DNA of 54,816 nt from positions 1-54,816 of the forward strand of contig CAJUEY010000021.1 in the NCBI GenBank assembly GCA_910585825.1, written 5' to 3'. Within the stretch, counting starts at the first letter, position 1. Each line of letters opens with the position of its first letter. Made by a program: the position numbers and the translations under genes. The notes below the pieces were generated by a model that was given only the letters and a program-made list of their open reading frames with translations, searched no databases and had not been told where the DNA came from. This document shows, piece by piece, positions 26,776 to 35,311 of the stretch. Source of the stretch: an uncultured Lachnospiraceae bacterium. Its GTDB lineage: Bacteria; Bacillota; Clostridia; Lachnospirales; Lachnospiraceae.

Positions 26776-27519
26776 ATGTTTAAAATAGCGGTATGTGATG
26801 ATGAAAAATATTTTCAAAATCGAATAAAAGAAATATTAACAGAATATCAGAAAGAGAAAAACATGCAGTACAAAATTGAAACGTTTGATTCGGGAAAAGA
26901 ACTGTTGGACTGTGAAACAGGTATCAGACAGTACAAAATTGTATTTTTAGATATGGATATGGATGATTTGAATGGAATTTTAACTGCAAGAAAAATACGA
27001 GAATTAAATGAAGACGTTTTTATAGTATTTGTCACAGCATATACTAAATATTTTTTCAAAGGACATAAAATGGATGCCGTGAGATATATATTGAAAGACA
27101 ATGAAACGATGACCTTCTATATTTATGAGTGTATGGATGCCGTTTATAAAAAAATGGAGGATAAAAGCATATGGAAAGAATTTAAATTTACAATTGGGTA
27201 CAGAAAAATTTCATTAGATCATATACTTTATATAGAAAGCAGGCTTCATAAATTGGAGTTTCATATGTTGGAGAACATACCTCTTGTATATACGCTTTAC
27301 GGAACATGAAATCAGATGGAGAAGGAACTTACAGAGACAGGTTTTTTAAGGATTCATCAAAGTTATCTGACGAATATGAAACACATAACGGCAGTCTGCA
27401 TGTATCATGCTCTGCTGGTAAATGGTACTCGTTTAGAAATACCAAAAGCCAGATATAAATCCGTTGAAGAAGCGTATAGCGCATATGTTATTATGAATGC
27501 GGCGCAGGAAATGATTTAA
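26776..27519 (+). pseudogene. AgrA/LytTR-type response regulator interrupted by TGA
   Basis: From an ATG at 26776 the frame encodes a full receiver domain (D8-D9, phospho-acceptor D59 in FLDMD, T87 and K107), then a LytTR DNA-binding domain. A TGA at 27307-27309 (codon 178) stops it. The same frame then continues without another stop through the rest of LytTR (IHQSYLTN, then the C-terminal strands) to 27519. Read through, it would be about 247 residues, a normal length. It is joined in frame to the TIR gene upstream with no stop between them. Base composition drops at the junction (42% GC over 26101-26160, 25% over 26821-26880). No histidine kinase gene is nearby. Confidence 0.75.
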
Positions 27520-27616
27520 AATAGTAATTATTTAATAATAAAATAATTTATATAACTGTATATAAAAATGTTTTTGAGCATTTTCTGCAATATTAGGTCG
27601 TTTTCTGTAAGAGTGA

Positions 27617-27645
27617 TTGTTTTTTTTTAAAATGTTTGATATACT
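27617..27645 (+). promoter_or_regulatory. Promoter upstream of the frameshifted gene
   Basis: TTGTTT (27617-27622) and TATACT (27640-27645) with a 17-bp spacer. A strong GGGAGG ribosome site follows at 27653-27658. The preceding 27520-27610 is AT-rich with no recognised feature. Confidence 0.6.
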
Positions 27646-27663
27646 GATTACAGGGAGGTGGAG

Positions 27664-28012
27664 GTGAGCAAGAGTACAGGAGATAATAATTTGAAAATCA
27701 GAAACAAATGCAGAATAAGTGGGTGCTTTATACTATATGAGATCCACACGGCCAGCAATGACGGTTAGCGATCGGCCCGTATTGGAATTGACTTTAGAGG
27801 GACCAAATTGCTACACGATTCACTGTAATTGTACGGGAGCCTATGCGGCGAATACATGTAATGAGGATCTTTCAAGGGTTACAGTTCTTATAGATCCGGA
27901 AACGGGAAAGCTGATTGATATTTTAGAACCTAATTACTATTATGATCTGTGTCCGACGGGTTCAAATAGCATATTGTTTTATCGCGGCGGTTATGAAATG
28001 ACGAAACTGTAG
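27664..28012 (+). pseudogene. Small unknown gene, apparently frameshifted
   Basis: A GTG at 27664, five bases after GGGAGG, opens 34 codons that end at a TAG (27766-27768). A different frame overlaps it and continues for about 90 more residues to 28012, with no ribosome site of its own; a TAA lies immediately before its first GTG at 27719. The second part has a protein-like composition (VLELTLEGPNCYTIHC, then TVLIDPETGKLIDI) with four cysteines. I read this as one gene with a single-base frameshift near 27760. The family is not recognised. A genuine short ORF followed by noise is the alternative. Confidence 0.4.
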
Positions 28013-28046
28013 AATAATCACTGGAAGTAAATCAAAAAGGAATATC

Positions 28047-28081
28047 CCAATGCAAATGAGACACATCCTGATTTGCATTGG
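28047..28081 (+). other. Perfect 11-bp stem-loop before the 290-residue gene
   Basis: CCAATGCAAAT and ATTTGCATTGG enclose a 13-base loop. There is no T run after it, so it is either a weak terminator of the preceding fragment or a leader structure of the next gene, whose start lies about 30 bases downstream. Confidence 0.45.
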
Positions 28082-28112
28082 AAATTCTGCCGTTAGTTGA
28101 TTATGAGGGGGT

Positions 28113-28985
28113 ATGGAGCAAGAAATGAGAGTATTAAAATATAACGGAGAATATAAACTGTTTCCCGCTACGCAGACACAGAATACGGAACAGCCAGGGA
28201 GGGCGGAAGTATCGGTAAAAGATAGATCAGAAGCTTCTGTCAGCGTTGAGATTTCCAACGAGGGATGGGAGAAATACTGCAGCAGCAAAGCTGCGGATGA
28301 AGCGGCTATGGCGGATATTATGAAAAGCGGATGTGTGCTGTATGACTCGCCGGGGCTAAAAGTAATTGGAAGCCCAGGACATTTGTCTGCGTCCAACCTG
28401 ATCTACAGATCGTTAAACAGTACATTTAACTGGGTGGTCAGGGGAAAATCAAATGACAGCGAGTACGAGCTGGAAATGCCTGCGGAGGATGCCGCGGCAA
28501 CCCTACTGGAAGCATATGCCATCATGTATGACGATATTATACGTGGATATGCAGAAGGAACAAGGACAGTATATGATACGGATGAAAGCCAGCCGGAAGG
28601 GTATCGTATATTGACAAAAGAAGAAGAACTGAAAATGCTGGACGACGAATTTGACAACCTGGTAGCTGGGTATTTATTTAGGCGAGACCTCCATTATAAA
28701 AGTATGAAGACGGGACTGGAAATGTATCAGAAGCTTACGATAGAGTTTGCAGGGAAAAGGGGACGGTACGCAAAATGGGACGAATTTTATGAAAAATGCA
28801 AAGCAAAGGCAGAGGATCTTGAAAAACGCTTAAAGAAAAATGATATGCCGGACGATTTTGGGGTAAAAGTGATGAAAGGGCTGACAATGCTAAAAAAGAG
28901 CTACGCAGGAGTCGTAAATGACAATTTGATACAGAAAGCCCTGGACGCCTGCCATTTACCGGCGGCGCAAAAGGACGAAGAGTAA
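28113..28985 (+). CDS. Uncharacterised 290-residue protein
   Basis: No family is recognised. The N-terminal 60 residues are rich in T, Q, E and S and look disordered. A middle region (about 60-130) has mixed strands, and the C-terminal half (165-290) is strongly helical and charged (EEELKMLDDEFDN, then KAEDLEKRLKKN). There is no signal peptide or membrane segment, so it is probably cytosolic or exported by a non-classical route. Two starts are possible: ATG 28113 close behind GAGGGG, or ATG 28125 (MRVLKYNG) five bases after GGAG. The latter has the better spacing and would give 286 residues. A strong terminator follows. Confidence 0.65.
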   Translation: MEQEMRVLKYNGEYKLFPATQTQNTEQPGRAEVSVKDRSEASVSVEISNEGWEKYCSSKAADEAAMADIMKSGCVLYDSPGLKVIGSPGHLSASNLIYRSLNSTFNWVVRGKSNDSEYELEMPAEDAAATLLEAYAIMYDDIIRGYAEGTRTVYDTDESQPEGYRILTKEEELKMLDDEFDNLVAGYLFRRDLHYKSMKTGLEMYQKLTIEFAGKRGRYAKWDEFYEKCKAKAEDLEKRLKKNDMPDDFGVKVMKGLTMLKKSYAGVVNDNLIQKALDACHLPAAQKDEE

Positions 28986-28995
28986 AAGTGAAAGA

Positions 28996-29045
28996 AAAAC
29001 CGCCGCATGGAAGAAAGATAAATTCTCATTCCATGCGGTGGTTTT
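28996..29045 (+). terminator. Intrinsic terminator after the 290-residue gene
   Basis: A 17-bp stem (AAAACCGCCGCATGGAA with TTCCATGCGGTGGTTTT, one G-T pair) with a 16-base loop and a TTTT end, starting 11 bases after the stop codon. Confidence 0.85.
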
Positions 29046-29122
29046 AAATTAAAGCCGATCTGGATGACTGTTCAAAAAAATGTATTCCGCCACGGAATGG
29101 GGAAAAGTGCAAAATTTTTTGA

Positions 29123-29151
29123 TTGAGTTCTTGCTCTAAACATAGTACAAT
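29123..29151 (+). promoter_or_regulatory. Promoter of the FnIII secreted-protein gene
   Basis: TTGAGT (29123-29128) and TACAAT (29146-29151) with a 17-bp spacer. Two small palindromes flank it: ATTCCG-CCA-CGGAAT at 29084-29098 upstream, and AGTAT-TTT-ATACT at 29161-29173 in the leader. Confidence 0.6.
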
Positions 29152-29192
29152 AATAAATACAGTATTTTATACTAGAGTGAGGGAGGTTTCCT

Positions 29193-31643
29193 ATGAAATT
29201 AAGAAGAAGTACAGCGCTGTTTCTGGCAGCGGTTATGCTTGTTTCTGTCATACAGGCAGTTCCGGCTAGAGCAGCGGGACAGACAGGGGACAGAATATTG
29301 ACAGAAAGATCTTCCGTATCGCCGGAGACGCCGGCTGTTTCTCCAGAAAACCCCGCGGCTACTCCCGAAGGCCCGGATGAGGACGATACGGCAGTCGTTA
29401 CGGAATTGGATGTAGAGTACAATTTGGACAGGCAGGTTCTGATGATGAACTGGAGCGGAACGAATATTCAGTATGCGGATGTTTATCAGGATGGGAATCT
29501 GATTGCCGAAAGAAACACGGAGGGCAGGCTTGTTCTGGTAACAGAGTTAGCCGAGAAGAGCGAGCATACTTACCGGGTGGTTCCTTATAATCAGAACGGG
29601 GAAAGAGGTGCGGAGAAGAGCTGCATTTTAAAGGTTTCAGATTATACAGCCGGAATCGACCGTCTGACTGCGGAGTATGACAGAACGACGAATCGGCTTT
29701 CCGTAAAATGGAATGATACTTATACGGAATATGCGGACATTTTTTTAAACGGCAAAACACTGCTGGAACACTGTACCGAAAAAGAAGTGCAGTTTATTTG
29801 TGATTTGCAGCCGGGCGCAGTATATACGATATCTGTTCTTCCTTATAATTTCAAGGAGGAACCGGGAGAAGCAGGAGAGACGACGGTTTCGGCCGGCAGT
29901 TTTGCGGCGCCCAATGACGCTGCTGGTTATCTGGTCAGCGTTCCCGTTTTGGATCAGGCCGGCAATCAGACAGGATTTTCCAGGCCGCAGGTACAGTTGA
30001 AATGGAATGCTCTGGCAGGAGCAGTTTATGAAATTTACCGTGCAAAAGAGGATACGGCCGACGCATACAAATGGTATGAGGACGTTGCGGCAAAGGCAGA
30101 CGGAATCTATACGTATATTGACAGAGGAGCCGGATTCGGAAATTATTACTATAAAATCAGGCGTAAAATTGCGGCAGATTCTTATATCGAACAGGAATTA
30201 TGCACGGCTTTATCAAAAGCCGTAAAAATTTCCGTTGCCGTGCCAAAGCCGCATCTTGAGACTAGGCTGAACGAAGACGGTAAAATTGCGCTGTCTATGA
30301 AATCTTCTGGCGAATTTGTTTCCGGATATGATATTTACCGTAAATCTGGAAAGGGGAAATTTAAATATCTGACTTCCGTTACAGAGGATGAATATATGGA
30401 TGGTGAAGTTGAATTTGCCAAAACCTATCGTTACAAAGTAAAAGCGTTTTATTACGATATGAGTAACGGCAAGAAAACAACCAGCGGTTTTTCAAATGTA
30501 TCAAAGGTAAAAAATACCATTGGAAGTATACAAGCAGAAGTTAAGGCAGTGTCGCCTAAAAAAGTGAAACTGACATGGACTCCTGCGGCAAATGCAGAAG
30601 GATATGAGATTTATTTCCATTCCGGTACACCGGGAGATTCCTATGTTTTATGGAAGACGACTACAAAGAAGTCGATGAAGAAAAGTGTAAAAAAGAATGA
30701 AACCTGTTATTTTATGGTGAAAGCTTATCGGAATAAAGGAAAAAGCAAGACTTATTTTTCCAGCGCGGAAGTTTCTATAAAAATGGGCTTTGCAGCTCCT
30801 TCTGGTTTTAAAATAAAGAAAACCGCATACGAACAGAACAAAACCACAAAAGAAATCCTTCAGAACGACACCCTTTCCTGGAATCGGGTTTTTGGGGCAA
30901 AAGGATATTATATTGACGTTTATGATGCGGCAGCCAGGACATACCGCCGTGAGGCAGTCATTACAAAAAATACGGTGACGTCCTATACTGTAACCAATCC
31001 GGTAAAGGCGGAATCCGGGCCGGTGCAATACCGCATCAGCGCTTACGCAGGCAGCAGTATCAAGAAAGGATCCGTAATTGAAATTACGCCGAAATTTGGC
31101 GTTCCAGATTATGTAAGGGCGGAACGATACGGATTGAAGACGAAAGTGAGATGGATTTCTGTGCGGGGAGCGGAATGTTATCAGATCTATCGATCCAACG
31201 GGCGTACTATGGTATTTGTGGGAGAGACAAAAGAGACTTCCATTGTCGATCAGGGACTGAGCGCAGGCGTAGGATACACTTATTATGTGCAGGCGGTAAA
31301 CCGCAGGCAGAATCTGGTCAGCGAGAAAGGAGTATCTGCCGTTTATGCACAGAAACAGGAAAAAGTCGCGAATCTGGCGGTTGTAAACGTAAAAACAAAA
31401 AGTGTTCAGCTCACCTGGAACGAAAGCCGGGGCGCGGAGAAATACATCATCTACTACAAAACGTCTCCAAAGGCGCAATATCAAAAGCTGACGGAGCTTT
31501 CTGCAAAGAGCAACGGCTATCTTCATAAGAGGAGAAGAACTGGTTCTACCTGTTATTATAAAGTGACTGCCGTAAAGAAAAACATTGGCGGTATTCTGTC
31601 GGAGTCGGGAGCGGTTTCTGGAAAGGTAAAAATTAGGAAATAG
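29193..31643 (+). CDS. Secreted multi-domain fibronectin type III-like protein
   Basis: An 816-residue exported protein. The signal peptide (1-28) ends in PARA-A. A proline/serine/glutamate-rich linker follows (35-65), then a series of about seven or eight FnIII-like beta-sandwich repeats marked by alternating W..V or W..A.GYEIY and Y.V.A motifs (for example KLTWTPAANAEGYEIYF and VQLTWNESRGAEKYIIYY). The tail is basic (GKVKIRK) and there is no LPXTG sorting motif, so the protein is probably released or bound to the wall by charge. No catalytic domain is visible; a binding or scaffold role is inferred. GGGAGG precedes the ATG. mutY follows after 18 bases. Confidence 0.85.
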   Translation: MKLRRSTALFLAAVMLVSVIQAVPARAAGQTGDRILTERSSVSPETPAVSPENPAATPEGPDEDDTAVVTELDVEYNLDRQVLMMNWSGTNIQYADVYQDGNLIAERNTEGRLVLVTELAEKSEHTYRVVPYNQNGERGAEKSCILKVSDYTAGIDRLTAEYDRTTNRLSVKWNDTYTEYADIFLNGKTLLEHCTEKEVQFICDLQPGAVYTISVLPYNFKEEPGEAGETTVSAGSFAAPNDAAGYLVSVPVLDQAGNQTGFSRPQVQLKWNALAGAVYEIYRAKEDTADAYKWYEDVAAKADGIYTYIDRGAGFGNYYYKIRRKIAADSYIEQELCTALSKAVKISVAVPKPHLETRLNEDGKIALSMKSSGEFVSGYDIYRKSGKGKFKYLTSVTEDEYMDGEVEFAKTYRYKVKAFYYDMSNGKKTTSGFSNVSKVKNTIGSIQAEVKAVSPKKVKLTWTPAANAEGYEIYFHSGTPGDSYVLWKTTTKKSMKKSVKKNETCYFMVKAYRNKGKSKTYFSSAEVSIKMGFAAPSGFKIKKTAYEQNKTTKEILQNDTLSWNRVFGAKGYYIDVYDAAARTYRREAVITKNTVTSYTVTNPVKAESGPVQYRISAYAGSSIKKGSVIEITPKFGVPDYVRAERYGLKTKVRWISVRGAECYQIYRSNGRTMVFVGETKETSIVDQGLSAGVGYTYYVQAVNRRQNLVSEKGVSAVYAQKQEKVANLAVVNVKTKSVQLTWNESRGAEKYIIYYKTSPKAQYQKLTELSAKSNGYLHKRRRTGSTCYYKVTAVKKNIGGILSESGAVSGKVKIRK

Positions 31644-31661
31644 GATAAAGCAGGAGTAATC

Positions 31662-32753
31662 ATGAAGATAGAAGAATACGGATTGCAGAAGCTGACGGAG
31701 CCATTGCTTCAATGGTTTGCAGAGCATGCCAGAGTTCTGCCCTGGAGGGAGGAACCTTCTCCATACCGGGTATGGGTATCGGAGATTATGCTGCAGCAGA
31801 CCAGAGTGGAAGCAGTAAAGCCATATTTTGAAAGATTTGTAAAAAGCCTGCCGGATGTGAAAGCTCTGGCAGAATGTAAGGAAGAACAGCTTTTGAAATT
31901 GTGGGAAGGACTGGGATATTACAACCGGGTGCGTAATATGCAGATTGCGGCAAAACAGGTTATGACGGAGTATCATGGAGAAATTCCAGACTCTTATGAG
32001 GAATTGCTAAATCTCAGGGGAATCGGCCATTATACAGCGGGGGCAGTCGCTTCCATTGCATATGGCAGGCCGGTTCCCGCCGTTGACGGAAATGTGCTTC
32101 GGGTTATTTCAAGAGCAGCGGGAGACGACCGGGATATCATGTCTCAGTCTGTCCGTGTCAATATGGAACAGCAGTTAAAAAAGATTATGCCGACAGACAG
32201 AGCCGGTATGTACAATCAGGCGTTAATGGAATTAGGCGCAACGGTCTGTCTGCCGAACGGAGAACCAAAGTGCGGCGAATGCCCCTGGCGGAATAGGTGC
32301 ATTGCAAAAAGAGAGCATAGAATTTCAGAACTTCCGGTAAAAAAGAAGGCGAAAAAGCGCAGAATAGAAGAACGTACTGTATTTTTGATTCGGGACGGAG
32401 AAAAGATTGTATTAAAAAAACGGCCGGCCAAAGGTCTTTTGGCGGGAATGTATGAATTTCCCAATGAATTGGGTTATATGGACAGCAGGGAAGTGATTTC
32501 TTATGTAAAAGAAATGAATCTGACGCCCCTCCGGGTAGAACGGCTGTCTGATGCAAAGCATATCTTTTCTCATGTGGAATGGCGTATGGCGGGATATCTG
32601 ATCCGGGTAGAAGAACTGGAGGAGCAAAAGGAGGAAATCCTGTTTGCAGAGACGGCTGACTTTCAGGAGAATTATCCCATGCCTTCTGCTTTCGCAGCAT
32701 ACATGGAATATCTGAATATCCGTCTGGGGAAAGAACGTTTTTCGGAGAAATAA
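31662..32753 (+). CDS. mutY: A/G-specific adenine glycosylase
   Basis: A 363-residue base-excision repair enzyme removing adenine mispaired with 8-oxoguanine. Catalytic E41 lies in EIMLQQT, a helix-hairpin-helix spans about 115-130 (LRGIGHYTAGAVA), and D142 is in VPAVDGN. The 4Fe-4S cluster cysteines appear as C-x7-C-x2-C-x5-C (CLPNGEPKCGECPWRNRC). The first gap is one longer than in E. coli MutY, a spacing I recall from other Firmicutes. A NUDIX-like C-terminal domain recognises 8-oxoG. Its promoter is apparently that of the FnIII gene 18 bases upstream, an odd partner, and a terminator follows. Confidence 0.95.
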   Translation: MKIEEYGLQKLTEPLLQWFAEHARVLPWREEPSPYRVWVSEIMLQQTRVEAVKPYFERFVKSLPDVKALAECKEEQLLKLWEGLGYYNRVRNMQIAAKQVMTEYHGEIPDSYEELLNLRGIGHYTAGAVASIAYGRPVPAVDGNVLRVISRAAGDDRDIMSQSVRVNMEQQLKKIMPTDRAGMYNQALMELGATVCLPNGEPKCGECPWRNRCIAKREHRISELPVKKKAKKRRIEERTVFLIRDGEKIVLKKRPAKGLLAGMYEFPNELGYMDSREVISYVKEMNLTPLRVERLSDAKHIFSHVEWRMAGYLIRVEELEEQKEEILFAETADFQENYPMPSAFAAYMEYLNIRLGKERFSEK

Positions 32754-32771
32754 AGAAATAGAAAAAGAGGG

Positions 32772-32802
32772 AGCCGGTGCTGCATTTCAAACACCGGCTT
32801 TT
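32772..32802 (+). terminator. Terminator after mutY
   Basis: AGCCGGTG and CACCGGCT form an 8-bp stem with a 12-base loop and a TTTT end, 18 bases after the mutY stop. Confidence 0.75.
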
Positions 32803-32990
32803 CATATGAAAAAGATTTTATTAAAAGTGAAGCAACTCACTATTTACTGGGAGGAAACCTTGCCGGACGCAAGGCATTTTCAATTATTTTGAGTAGCTGA
32901 TTTTCAACTATATTTAGTATAAGCATAATTTATGACATCAATATTTACATAATATGAGGGAATTGTGAACAATCTATGAATTCCAAAGTT
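32803..32990. other. Intergenic region between mutY and glf
   Basis: No gene is visible here. It holds a short hairpin CCTTGC-CGGAC-GCAAGG (32858-32874) followed by CATTTT, and a palindrome ATTGT-GA-ACAAT (32962-32973) about 20 bp upstream of the glf -35 box. The octamer AATCTATG occurs at 32971, 33026 and 33063. Confidence 0.4.
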
Positions 32991-32991
32991 A

Positions 32992-33020
32992 TTGCGCCAT
33001 GCCTTTAAAATGTGTATAAT
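32992..33020 (+). promoter_or_regulatory. Promoter of the glf-GT2 operon
   Basis: TTGCGC (32992-32997) and a perfect TATAAT (33015-33020) separated by 17 bp. The leader to the ATG at 33094 would be about 65 nt. Confidence 0.7.
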
Positions 33021-33093
33021 GAAATAATCTATGTAACAGAGCAGCTTGTCTGAACTGTTGCCAATCTATGGAATTGTTTTGGAGGGTATTGTA

Positions 33094-34236
33094 ATGTATG
33101 ACAGTATCATAATTGGGTCCGGCGCCGCCGGAAGCGCTGCGGCGCGTAAGCTTGCAGAAAGGGGCAGAAAGATTCTTATTCTGGAGAAACGCTCTCATAT
33201 TGGAGGGAACTGCTATGACAGACCGGATGACTATGGCATTTTGATTCATGAGTATGGTCCCCATATTTTCCATACCAGTGAGGAAGAGGTCTATCGGTTT
33301 TTGTCCCGTTTTACGGAATGGTATTGTTTTGGACATGAAGTAGCGGCGAATGTTCATGGGAAATTGCTGCCGATTCCATTTAATTTAAATACGCTTTACC
33401 AGGTATATGACAGAAAAACGGCAGAGGAGCTGGAAGGGATCTTAATCCGGGAGTATGGAGAGGGCAGCCGTATTCCTATTATGAAATTAAAAGAAAATCC
33501 CAATGAAAAGATAAATGCGATTGCCGATTATGTATATCAGAATATATTTTTGTATTATACCATGAAGCAATGGGGGCAGACCCCGGAGGAAATCAGCCCG
33601 GAAGTAACAGGCAGAGTGCCGGTATTAATTTCCAGAGATAACCGATATTTTCAGGATAAATATCAGGGAGTGCCAAAAGACGGTTTTACCGCTATGTTTG
33701 AAAAAATGCTGAATCACCCGAATATTACAGTAAAAACTTCCGCTGACTGCAGAGAGTATCTGACTTTTACAGAAGATAAAATACTTTTTCAGGGAGAAGA
33801 ATTTACAGGAGAGGTAATTTATACCGGGGCTTTGGACGAGCTGTTTGATTGTGAATACGGCCGTCTGCCTTATCGTTCTTTGGATTTTCGCTTTGAGCAT
33901 TTTGACAGGGAAAGCTTTCAGGGAAGAAGCGTCGTAAATTATACTGTCAGTGAGGATTATACCAGAATTACAGAATTTAAATATCTGACAGGACAGAAAG
34001 ATACAGACGGAACGACTATTGTAAAAGAATATCCTTATGCGTATACAGGCAGTGAAGGGGAAGTTCCCTATTACGCGATTTTGAATGAAGAGAATCAGGC
34101 TCTTTATGAAAAATATGTCAGGAAAAGCGAGCCATACAAAAACGTATATTTATTGGGAAGACTTGCAGAATATAAATATTACAATATAGATGCAATTGTA
34201 AAAAAAGCGTTGCAGCTGGCCGATAAAATAAAATGA
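33094..34236 (+). CDS. glf: UDP-galactopyranose mutase
   Basis: A 380-residue FAD enzyme that converts UDP-galactopyranose to UDP-galactofuranose, the donor for galactofuranose in surface glycans. The dinucleotide-binding motif GSGAAG is at 8-13, followed by the LEKRSHIGGNCYD segment and the conserved HEYGPHIFHTS histidine loop near 50-60. The length is standard for Glf. The ATG at 33094 follows GGAGG by eight bases; an open upstream extension has no ribosome site. It is followed 29 bases later by a GT2 glycosyltransferase gene, which suggests a small surface-polysaccharide cassette. Confidence 0.95.
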   Translation: MYDSIIIGSGAAGSAAARKLAERGRKILILEKRSHIGGNCYDRPDDYGILIHEYGPHIFHTSEEEVYRFLSRFTEWYCFGHEVAANVHGKLLPIPFNLNTLYQVYDRKTAEELEGILIREYGEGSRIPIMKLKENPNEKINAIADYVYQNIFLYYTMKQWGQTPEEISPEVTGRVPVLISRDNRYFQDKYQGVPKDGFTAMFEKMLNHPNITVKTSADCREYLTFTEDKILFQGEEFTGEVIYTGALDELFDCEYGRLPYRSLDFRFEHFDRESFQGRSVVNYTVSEDYTRITEFKYLTGQKDTDGTTIVKEYPYAYTGSEGEVPYYAILNEENQALYEKYVRKSEPYKNVYLLGRLAEYKYYNIDAIVKKALQLADKIK

Positions 34237-34265
34237 TAGAACGGCTTGACCGAAGGAGGTAAGAC

Positions 34266-35282
34266 ATGAAATTATTATCCATAGCAATTCCATGCTATAA
34301 CTCAGAAGATTATATGGAGAATTGCATCAAGTCCCTGCTCCCGGGAGGAGAAGACGTAGAGATTTTGATTATTGATGACGGCTCAAAGGATATGACGCCG
34401 GAAATCGCGGATGCCTATGAAAAGAAGTATCCTGGAATCGTAAGGGCGATTCATCAGGAAAACGGCGGACATGGTGCAGCGGTTAATGCTGGAATTGCAA
34501 ATGCTGAGGGGCTGTTCTTTAAGGTAGTAGACAGCGATGACTGGGTAGATGAGGAAAGCTATCGAGCCATTCTTGCCAAATTAAAGGAGTTTGCGGGCGG
34601 CGATGAAACGCTGGATATGATGATCAGTAATTTTGTATATGAGAAACAGGGCGCAAAGCATAAAAGAGTGATGAGATACACTTCCATGCTGCCGCAGAAC
34701 AGGCTGTTTCGCTGGGAAGATGCGAAACGTTTCAGAAAGGGACTTTACATTCTGATGCATTCTGTGATTTACCGTACGAAATTGTTAAGGGACTGCGGAC
34801 TGGAGCTGCCCCGGCATACTTTTTATGTGGACAACCTCTTTGTCTATCAGCCTCTGCCCTACGTGAAAAATATGTATTATCTGAATGTGGATTTTTATCG
34901 GTATTTTATCGGCAGGGAAGATCAGTCTGTCAATGAAAAGGTGATGATTGGCAGAATCGATCAGCAGATTAAGGTGAATAAGATCATGGTGGACTCCTAT
35001 GATCTGTGGAAAATCCCCAATCGGAAACTCCGCCGTTATATGTTTAATTATCTGGAAATCATTACAGTGATATCTACGGTGATGCTGATTCGTTCCGGCA
35101 CAAAAGAAAATTTGGAAAAGAAGAGGGAGCTGTGGCGCTATATTAAGCAGCAGGATCTTCGTCTGTTTCATCGTCTGCGCACCGGCATTATGGGGAATAC
35201 AATGAATCTGCCGGGACGGGGAGGCAGAAAGATTTCCATTGCGGCATATAAGATTTCTCAGAAGGTTGTGGGATTTAATTAA
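34266..35282 (+). CDS. Family 2 glycosyltransferase
   Basis: A 338-residue GT-A fold enzyme. The nucleotide-sugar site shows DDGS at 37-40 and the metal-binding DSDD at 89-92, as in inverting GT2 enzymes. There is no clear membrane segment; the C-terminus is basic (GRGGRKISIAAYK), compatible with peripheral membrane binding. The position directly after glf suggests it may add galactofuranose or a neighbouring sugar to a wall or capsule glycan, but the substrate is inferred from context only. A strong AGGAGG precedes the ATG. A clear terminator ends the operon. Confidence 0.9.
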   Translation: MKLLSIAIPCYNSEDYMENCIKSLLPGGEDVEILIIDDGSKDMTPEIADAYEKKYPGIVRAIHQENGGHGAAVNAGIANAEGLFFKVVDSDDWVDEESYRAILAKLKEFAGGDETLDMMISNFVYEKQGAKHKRVMRYTSMLPQNRLFRWEDAKRFRKGLYILMHSVIYRTKLLRDCGLELPRHTFYVDNLFVYQPLPYVKNMYYLNVDFYRYFIGREDQSVNEKVMIGRIDQQIKVNKIMVDSYDLWKIPNRKLRRYMFNYLEIITVISTVMLIRSGTKENLEKKRELWRYIKQQDLRLFHRLRTGIMGNTMNLPGRGGRKISIAAYKISQKVVGFN

Positions 35283-35311
35283 AAATTAAAATGGTAAGAG
35301 AAGCGAATGAT

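Noticed and set aside
27307..27309. Selenocysteine or other recoding at the TGA
   Set aside because: The position is not a cysteine site in LytTR domains and no downstream recoding structure was seen; a nonsense mutation is simpler.
27520..27550. AT-only inverted repeat (AATTATTT / AAATAATT) after the LytTR fragment
   Set aside because: In such AT-rich sequence this is expected by chance, and it has no GC stem or clear T tail.
30648..31976. Long open frame on the minus strand across the FnIII gene and the start of mutY
   Set aside because: It is antisense to two well-supported genes, has no recognisable domain, no sensible ribosome site, and a composition rich in F, H, C and R typical of a shadow frame.
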